DNA from: Candidatus Schekmanbacteria bacterium GWA2_38_11
Lineage (GTDB): Bacteria > Schekmanbacteria > GWA2-38-11
DNA length: 11,032 bases
Reading direction: 5' to 3'
Assembly: GCA_001790645.1 (NCBI GenBank)
Contig: MGDB01000039.1
Coordinates: 1-11,032 of the forward strand
A program made the translations under genes and the position numbers. Positions 7,030 to 11,032 of the stretch are shown here, in pieces. Numbering within the stretch: position 1 is the stretch's first letter; every line of letters starts with the position of its first letter. Below the pieces are notes generated by a model that saw nothing but the letters and a program-made list of their open reading frames with translations, ran no database searches and was not told where the DNA came from.

Positions 7030-8439
7030 ATGATAGCAATTGAAATAAATAATATAAAAAAAAGCTACTTCATCCACCACGAAAGGAAGATGCTGGTAAA
7101 GGATATAATATTTGGCTTTTTAAAGAAAAAAAAGCTTGAGGAGTTTGTTGCATTAAAGGACATAAGCTTCGAGGTAAAACAGGGAGAATCAGTCGGAGTC
7201 ATTGGTGATAACGGGGCAGGAAAAACTACAATACTTAAACTGCTCAGTGGTGTCACTGTCCCTACCCGGGGAACCGTAAAGGTAAATGGCAGGGTAGCCG
7301 GGCTCTTAGAGCTTGGAGCCGGTTTTCATCCGGACCTTACAGGCAGGGAAAATATCTACCTGAATGGCTCTATACTTGGCCTGTCAAAAAAAGAAATTGA
7401 TGAGAAGTTTGATGCCATAGTAGATTATTCAGGCATTGAAGAGTTCATTGATATACCTCTAAAAAATTATTCTTCAGGAATGTTTGTGAGGCTCGGATTT
7501 GCTGTAGCTGTTCATGTAGACCCTGATATCCTGCTTATTGATGAGGTATTGGCTGTAGGAGACCAATCTTTCCAGGGCAAATGCCTGAGGACAATTGAAA
7601 AATTCCAGAACCAGGGGAAAACCCTTATCTTCGTATCCCATGATTTGAACATTGTCCGCCATATCTGCGACAGGGTCATCTTGCTTGACAGAGGAGAAAT
7701 CGTTGCTGAAGGTGAAGCAGAGAAAATCATATCCAGGTACTGGCTGTTTGTTGGCGAAAAAAAGGGAATTGCAAAAATAGAATCAGGACATTTAACTTTC
7801 ATGTTTAATAATGGCAAGATTATTTTCTTATGGAAGGAAATGGAGATCACAAAAAATTTATCAGGATACACCTCATTGCGCTCGTTTGTTAAGTGGTTTG
7901 ATTCAACCCAGGTTGACTGGAGGGTGCTTGAAAAGAATGAAAAGAAAATCGTAGCCAGAGGAAATTGGAGAGGTCTTCCCATATCCCAGACCTGGGAGAT
8001 GGAGGTTTTAAGTCCTGAAGAAATTTTCTGGAATATAGATATGGAGGTCTTTGAACCTGTCAGCATTGCAAAAGAACAGGCAAATATTATGCTCTCTGAT
8101 AAATATATGGAGTGGGAAACCCAGAGCAGTCAAAAGGGGCTGCTGCCTGAAAAGTTCCGCGAAGATGTAAATGATGACTGGGATATAATATGCTCTGCAA
8201 AAGCCAAAGATTCTTTTATAAAAATAATTGGTTTTAATAACGACGGGATGGATTTCCCTTCAGTAACTTTTGATTGCGGGTCACAAGGCGAAGAATATAA
8301 AGTAAATATTATAAACTCAAACCCTTTTTATAAGGGAAGAGTCCTTCAATGTTTAAAGGAAAACAATGAAAAACGCTCTGACTATTTGCCAGGTAAATAT
8401 CATTATTTTTCAGGGAAAATATCAATTAAATCTTCTTAA
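7030..8439 (+). CDS. wzt: ABC polysaccharide export ATPase (Wzt-like) with atypical C-terminal domain
   Basis: The energising subunit of the glycan exporter, 469 residues. The nucleotide-binding domain (about 1-240) is complete: Walker A GDNGAGKT at 59-66, the exporter-specific ELGAGFHPDLTGRENI at 94-109, signature YSSGM at 147-151, Walker B ILLIDE at 167-172 and the H-loop histidine H204. Residues from about 245 to 469 form a second domain, longer than the usual Wzt carbohydrate-binding module of roughly 130-170 residues and without obvious resemblance to it. It is rich in aromatics and alternating strand-like segments, with GNWRGLPISQTWEMEV at 311-326 and SDKYMEWE at 356-363. By position it may bind the glycan end or a cap sugar, as C-terminal domains of Wzt do, but that is inference. 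ATG at 7030 starts the fold at MIAIEINNIKKSY; an ATG at 7020 is out of frame. No Shine-Dalgarno is obvious. Confidence 0.9.
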   Translation: MIAIEINNIKKSYFIHHERKMLVKDIIFGFLKKKKLEEFVALKDISFEVKQGESVGVIGDNGAGKTTILKLLSGVTVPTRGTVKVNGRVAGLLELGAGFHPDLTGRENIYLNGSILGLSKKEIDEKFDAIVDYSGIEEFIDIPLKNYSSGMFVRLGFAVAVHVDPDILLIDEVLAVGDQSFQGKCLRTIEKFQNQGKTLIFVSHDLNIVRHICDRVILLDRGEIVAEGEAEKIISRYWLFVGEKKGIAKIESGHLTFMFNNGKIIFLWKEMEITKNLSGYTSLRSFVKWFDSTQVDWRVLEKNEKKIVARGNWRGLPISQTWEMEVLSPEEIFWNIDMEVFEPVSIAKEQANIMLSDKYMEWETQSSQKGLLPEKFREDVNDDWDIICSAKAKDSFIKIIGFNNDGMDFPSVTFDCGSQGEEYKVNIINSNPFYKGRVLQCLKENNEKRSDYLPGKYHYFSGKISIKSS

Positions 8440-8455
8440 AAGCTCAGTCTGATCT

Positions 8456-8481
8456 AAAATAGCTTCCAGCTATATTTCTTT
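8456..8481 (+). terminator. Weak hairpin followed by T-rich tract after the ABC ATPase gene
   Basis: ATAGCT (8459-8464) and AGCTAT (8468-8473) form a perfect six-base stem around a three-base TCC loop. AAA and TTT extend it past a single bulged A at 8474, and TTTCTTT closes the element. The stem is A/T-rich and the T tract is interrupted by a C, so termination would be partial. It lies in the 109-base gap between the ATPase and the next glycosyltransferase, the largest gap within the right-hand block. Confidence 0.3.
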
Positions 8482-8535
8482 AACAAAGAGTATAAACTGG
8501 ATCGGATTAGGTGTAAACTTACAAAAAATTTTGAT

Positions 8536-8539
8536 AGGA
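8536..8539 (+). promoter_or_regulatory. Ribosome binding site supporting a GTG start at 8549
   Basis: AGGA lies nine bases before GTG. Starting here gives MKTVFIGINGY, which matches MKVVFIGHSGY at the ATG start of the paralogous downstream gene. The next in-frame ATG, at residue 32, would delete the first Rossmann strand. Confidence 0.65.
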
Positions 8540-8548
8540 TAAAAAATT

Positions 8549-9682
8549 GTGAAAACTGTTTTCATCGGTATTAACGGCTATGATTTTCCATATACAAGGG
8601 TAAGGTGTTTTCACTTCGCTGAAGAACTTCAAAAGCTCGGGATGGAAACCGAAGTCCTCTCGTACAGGGATCATCTGGCGCCACAATATTCCGGGATTGA
8701 AATGCTAAACCTGGGTGACAGGGAGAAACTAAGGCTCAACTTTAAGGCCTTCTTAAAACTCTTTAAATCCAGGAAATCAGTTTTTTATGTTCAGAAAATA
8801 CACTATCATTCAGCAGCTCCCTTTCTGATGAGCCGCATTGCCGGAACAAAATTTATCCTCGACTACGATGACTGGGATATTGACCGTTCACCCTTGTTCA
8901 GAAGGAATTTTTTGAACCAGATTTTTTTCAAAGGAAAAGATGCAGAGGAGATAACTAAAACTATCGCTAAAAGTGCCGCTGCCTGCATTGCTTCGAGCAG
9001 GTATCTTGAGAAATTTCTTTTGCAGTGCAATGAAAAAACTTTTTATATTCCTACCGGCGTCAAGCTTGAGAAATTCAGAAGAAGTTCTCCAAGGTCTTCA
9101 GACTCAATAAACTTTGTCTGGACCGGACTTGTCTGGGGAGAGGTTATCTATAACAATGTAATCTTTTTAATTGAATGCTTTTCAGTCCTTAACCAAAAGT
9201 ATAAAAATATCTGCTTAAAGATTATTGGACAGGGAAACTGGTTCCCTAAAATAAAGGATACTGTAGAAAGGCTATACAAAAATTGCCGGATTGAATTTAT
9301 AAATTGGGTTGACCCTGACAAAATACCAGAAGTACTGTCAGGATGCCATATTGGCCTTTTACCTCTCATACCTGATAAGGCTAACGAAATTTGGATGATC
9401 TCAAAAAGCCCTACCAAGCTTTTTGAATATATGGCAATGGAACTTGCAACAGTATCAAGCCACTTTGGAGAAGCTTCAAACATTATACAGGAAGGTGTAG
9501 ATGGGTTTCTGGGCAGAAACAAAGAAGATTTTATAAAAGAAATGGAGATCCTTGTAAAAGATAATATTCTCCGGGAACAGATGGGTAAAAATGCCAGAAA
9601 AAAAATAGAAGAGCAGTTTTCAATACCGGTACTTGCAAAAAAACTATATTCCATAATAAAGGATATAGGAGATTTCAATTAA
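8549..9682 (+). CDS. GT-B fold glycosyltransferase (first of second tandem pair)
   Basis: A cytoplasmic glycosyltransferase-like protein of 377 residues, from a subfamily different from the two upstream enzymes. The N-lobe opens with VFIGINGYDFPYTRVRC, and a conserved DYDDWD (105-110) ends an internal strand. The C-lobe has VWTGLVWG, LKIIGQG, IGLLPLIPD and SKSPTKLFEYMAME, then EGVDGFLG. At the place of the GT4 E-x7-E motif, E293 is kept but the first glutamate is serine (S285), with KSPTK around it, and the arginine/lysine pair that usually grips the donor diphosphate is not visible after VWTG. Such variants occur in sequenced glycan loci, so it may be active with different geometry, but catalysis is not assured. 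Translation starts at GTG. Its stop overlaps the ATG of the following paralogue by one base (TAATG). Donor and acceptor cannot be assigned. Confidence 0.83.
   Translation: MKTVFIGINGYDFPYTRVRCFHFAEELQKLGMETEVLSYRDHLAPQYSGIEMLNLGDREKLRLNFKAFLKLFKSRKSVFYVQKIHYHSAAPFLMSRIAGTKFILDYDDWDIDRSPLFRRNFLNQIFFKGKDAEEITKTIAKSAAACIASSRYLEKFLLQCNEKTFYIPTGVKLEKFRRSSPRSSDSINFVWTGLVWGEVIYNNVIFLIECFSVLNQKYKNICLKIIGQGNWFPKIKDTVERLYKNCRIEFINWVDPDKIPEVLSGCHIGLLPLIPDKANEIWMISKSPTKLFEYMAMELATVSSHFGEASNIIQEGVDGFLGRNKEDFIKEMEILVKDNILREQMGKNARKKIEEQFSIPVLAKKLYSIIKDIGDFN
9401..9442 (+). repeat. 42-base near-identical segment shared with 10567-10608 (copy 1)
   Basis: This segment encodes SKSPTKLFEYMAME and matches 10567-10608 at 40 of 42 bases by direct comparison; both differences are third-codon-position changes. 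It marks the most conserved part of the two paralogous glycosyltransferases. Confidence 0.8.
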
Positions 9683-10851
9683 TGAAAGTCGTCTTCATTG
9701 GTCATAGCGGATACAACTATCCCCACGTACGGGTGAGATGTTACAATTTTTGTGAAGCCATAAAGAAACTTGGCATGGATGCTGAAGTTCTTTCATTCAA
9801 GGACCAGTTAGCACCTCAAAGGTATACAGAAGAAATAATGTATGATTTAAAAGATATTAGTAAATTATATTTAACATTAAAGGCTATTCGCAAATTGTGG
9901 AATAAAAAAGACCATATCTTTTACATTCAGAAAATCCTCTTTCACGCTTCAGCCCCTTTGTTGCTTTCAAAACTTGGAAGAAACAGATACATTTTTGACT
10001 GCGACGACTGGGACGCCAAATATTGTTCTCTTTATAAAAATAAATTTCTTAACAAATTTTTCTTTGGCCATTCAACAAATACTGACAAATTTGGGAATAT
10101 AATTGAATCAGATTATGAAATTATTTTAAAAGACATAGCCTCAAAAGCCGTTGCTTGCGTCGTTTCAAGTCATGCTTTAAAAGAATCCTTGTCAAAATTC
10201 TCTGAAAAAGTATATTACGTGCCAACAGGAGTAGACGAAAATAAATTCAGAAAAAAGGAAACTAAGAAAAACACTAAAGTCAGGTTCTGCTGGCTCGGTA
10301 TTGTCTGGGGAGATGTAATATTTGATAATATTGTTTTCCTCCTCCACTGCTTTTCACAGGTTAAAAGATCGAATAAGGACATAGAGCTTAAAATAGTTGG
10401 AAGCGGTCAATATATGCACAGGGTCAAGGAACTAATCAATTTGATTTACAAAAATGATGATATCGAAGTTACAGAGTGGATAAATCCTGCAAAAATTCCG
10501 GACTTCCTGTCATCGGTGGATGTTGGTCTGCTGCCGTTAATACAGCAGGAAAACATCTGGATAAATTCAAAAAGCCCTACTAAACTTTTTGAATATATGG
10601 CAATGGAAATCCCGACTGTTTCAAGCAGGGTTGGAGAAATAAAACATGTAATTGAAGACGGTGTAGACGGGTTCCTGGCAAGTGATAAGGAGGAATTCAT
10701 ATCGAAAATGGAAAACCTGGCAGGAAATCAATCATTAAGAAAAGAAATGGGAGTTAAAGCACGAGAGAAGATAGAACAAAAATACTGCTTAACTGTCCTC
10801 GGAAAAGAAATTTTTAATATACTAAAAGAGCTGAAAAAAATTAAATTATGA
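9682..10851 (+). CDS. GT-B fold glycosyltransferase (paralogue of the preceding gene)
   Basis: A protein of 389 residues, clearly a tandem duplicate of the preceding gene. Both begin with VFIG..GY..P..RVRC, share DCDDWD/DYDDWD (here 106-111), a PTGV strand, W.G.VWG, GLLPLI and SKSPTKLFEYMAME. E304 stands at the second position of the E-x7-E motif and S296 at the first. It carries a short insertion around residues 130-145 (FGHSTNTDKFGNIIESD), absent from its neighbour, before the helix leading to ACVVSS, which explains the length difference. It should act in the cytoplasm on the same glycan, perhaps adding a related sugar to a different acceptor. The ATG overlaps the upstream stop by one base, and its own stop overlaps the next start by four (ATGA), so the three genes are likely coupled. 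Confidence 0.83.
   Translation: MKVVFIGHSGYNYPHVRVRCYNFCEAIKKLGMDAEVLSFKDQLAPQRYTEEIMYDLKDISKLYLTLKAIRKLWNKKDHIFYIQKILFHASAPLLLSKLGRNRYIFDCDDWDAKYCSLYKNKFLNKFFFGHSTNTDKFGNIIESDYEIILKDIASKAVACVVSSHALKESLSKFSEKVYYVPTGVDENKFRKKETKKNTKVRFCWLGIVWGDVIFDNIVFLLHCFSQVKRSNKDIELKIVGSGQYMHRVKELINLIYKNDDIEVTEWINPAKIPDFLSSVDVGLLPLIQQENIWINSKSPTKLFEYMAMEIPTVSSRVGEIKHVIEDGVDGFLASDKEEFISKMENLAGNQSLRKEMGVKAREKIEQKYCLTVLGKEIFNILKELKKIKL
10567..10608 (+). repeat. 42-base near-identical segment shared with 9401-9442 (copy 2)
   Basis: This is the second copy of the direct repeat inside the last full glycosyltransferase gene, 1166 bases after the first. It encodes the same residues around the retained glutamate E304. 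The T and A at its two variant sites are both synonymous with the C and G of copy 1. Confidence 0.8.
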
Positions 10852-11032
10852 AAATTTTATTAGTTCATCCACCGCTGCCATGCAATGAAAGGCATAAAAG
10901 AATTTTGCCATTGAGTCTTGGGTATTTAGCATCCTATCTCTTAAAAAACCTTCCCGAGGTAGAGGTAAAAATACTGGACGCCCATGTCTTAAACTTCAAT
11001 TATTCCCAGACCATGAAGGAAATTAATAAGGG
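10848..11032 (+). CDS. B12-binding-type radical SAM protein, N-terminal fragment (3' truncated by window edge)
   Basis: An open frame from ATG at 10848 runs off the window after 61 codons. It begins MKILLVHPPLPCNERHKR and continues with LPLSLGYLASYLLKN, VEVKILDAHVLNF and an acidic/basic helix. The [IV]LL[IV].PP start followed by PLGLGYLAS..L and V.[IV]LD is the classic opening of B12-binding radical SAM proteins; the residues after ILDAH lack the full DxHxxG. The CxxxCxxC core would lie beyond the edge, so the radical SAM part is inferred. The start overlaps the glycosyltransferase stop by four bases (ATGA), tying it to the glycan operon. It could methylate, dehydrate or otherwise modify a sugar, lipid carrier or other substrate; nothing visible decides this. 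Confidence 0.7.
   Translation, partial: MKILLVHPPLPCNERHKRILPLSLGYLASYLLKNLPEVEVKILDAHVLNFNYSQTMKEINK

Noticed and set aside
7512..8066. Long open frame antisense to the ABC ATPase gene
   Set aside because: It lies wholly opposite a gene with intact Walker and signature motifs, and its translation shows low-complexity serine/phenylalanine-rich sequence with no recognisable domain, typical of an antisense shadow in AT-rich DNA.
8480..8511. Promoter for the GTG-started glycosyltransferase using TTAACA at 8480-8485
   Set aside because: No acceptable -10 hexamer lies 16-19 bases downstream; TATAAA at 8491 is too close to pair with it and has no other -35.
9148..9678. Long open frame antisense to the glycosyltransferase at 8549
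   Set aside because: It mirrors the coding constraint of the plus-strand gene, has no ribosome binding site of note and no recognisable motif.

Overview
The window looks like chromosomal sequence from an AT-rich, Gram-negative bacterium, probably uncultivated and anaerobic. The Gram-negative call rests on a Wzm/Wzt-type ABC exporter embedded among glycosyltransferases, the layout of an O-antigen or other surface-glycan locus. The anaerobic lean rests on two radical SAM proteins with B12-binding-type N-termini and is only an inference. No taxon can be named from the sequence. Coding density is high: no gap exceeds 300 bases, and the largest non-coding stretch is the divergent promoter region at 3500-3682. 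I see no tRNA, rRNA, CRISPR array or insertion sequence.

Left block (2-2631, + strand): the C-terminal part of a zinc-type (MDR) alcohol dehydrogenase overlaps by one base the start of a radical SAM protein with a B12-binding-like N-terminal domain. After a 54-base gap comes a 231-residue protein that I read as a divergent member of the ferredoxin-dependent bilin reductase (FDBR) fold family, with the usual catalytic positions altered. No substrate can be assigned, but three redox enzymes in one apparent transcription unit suggest a common small-molecule pathway. This is the most unusual part of the window.

Middle (2699-3499, - strand): a complete classical short-chain dehydrogenase/reductase. 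It is convergent with the left block and divergent from the right block, with a strong Shine-Dalgarno and an extended -10 promoter candidate.

Right block (3683-11032, + strand): two tandem paralogous GT-B glycosyltransferases, the ABC-2 permease (Wzm-like), the ABC ATPase (Wzt-like) with an atypical C-terminal domain of about 225 residues, then two more tandem paralogous glycosyltransferases of a different subfamily, and finally the start of a second B12-type radical SAM protein cut by the window edge. Overlapping or near-abutting junctions (ATGA at 4951, a 2-base gap at 6232, a 10-base gap at 7020, TAATG at 9682, ATGA at 10848) indicate translational coupling. A hairpin-like element after the ATPase gene may separate the last three genes into their own unit. 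Together these genes would assemble a glycan on a lipid carrier in the cytoplasm, with the ABC transporter flipping it across the inner membrane and the ATPase C-terminal domain possibly recognising the finished chain.
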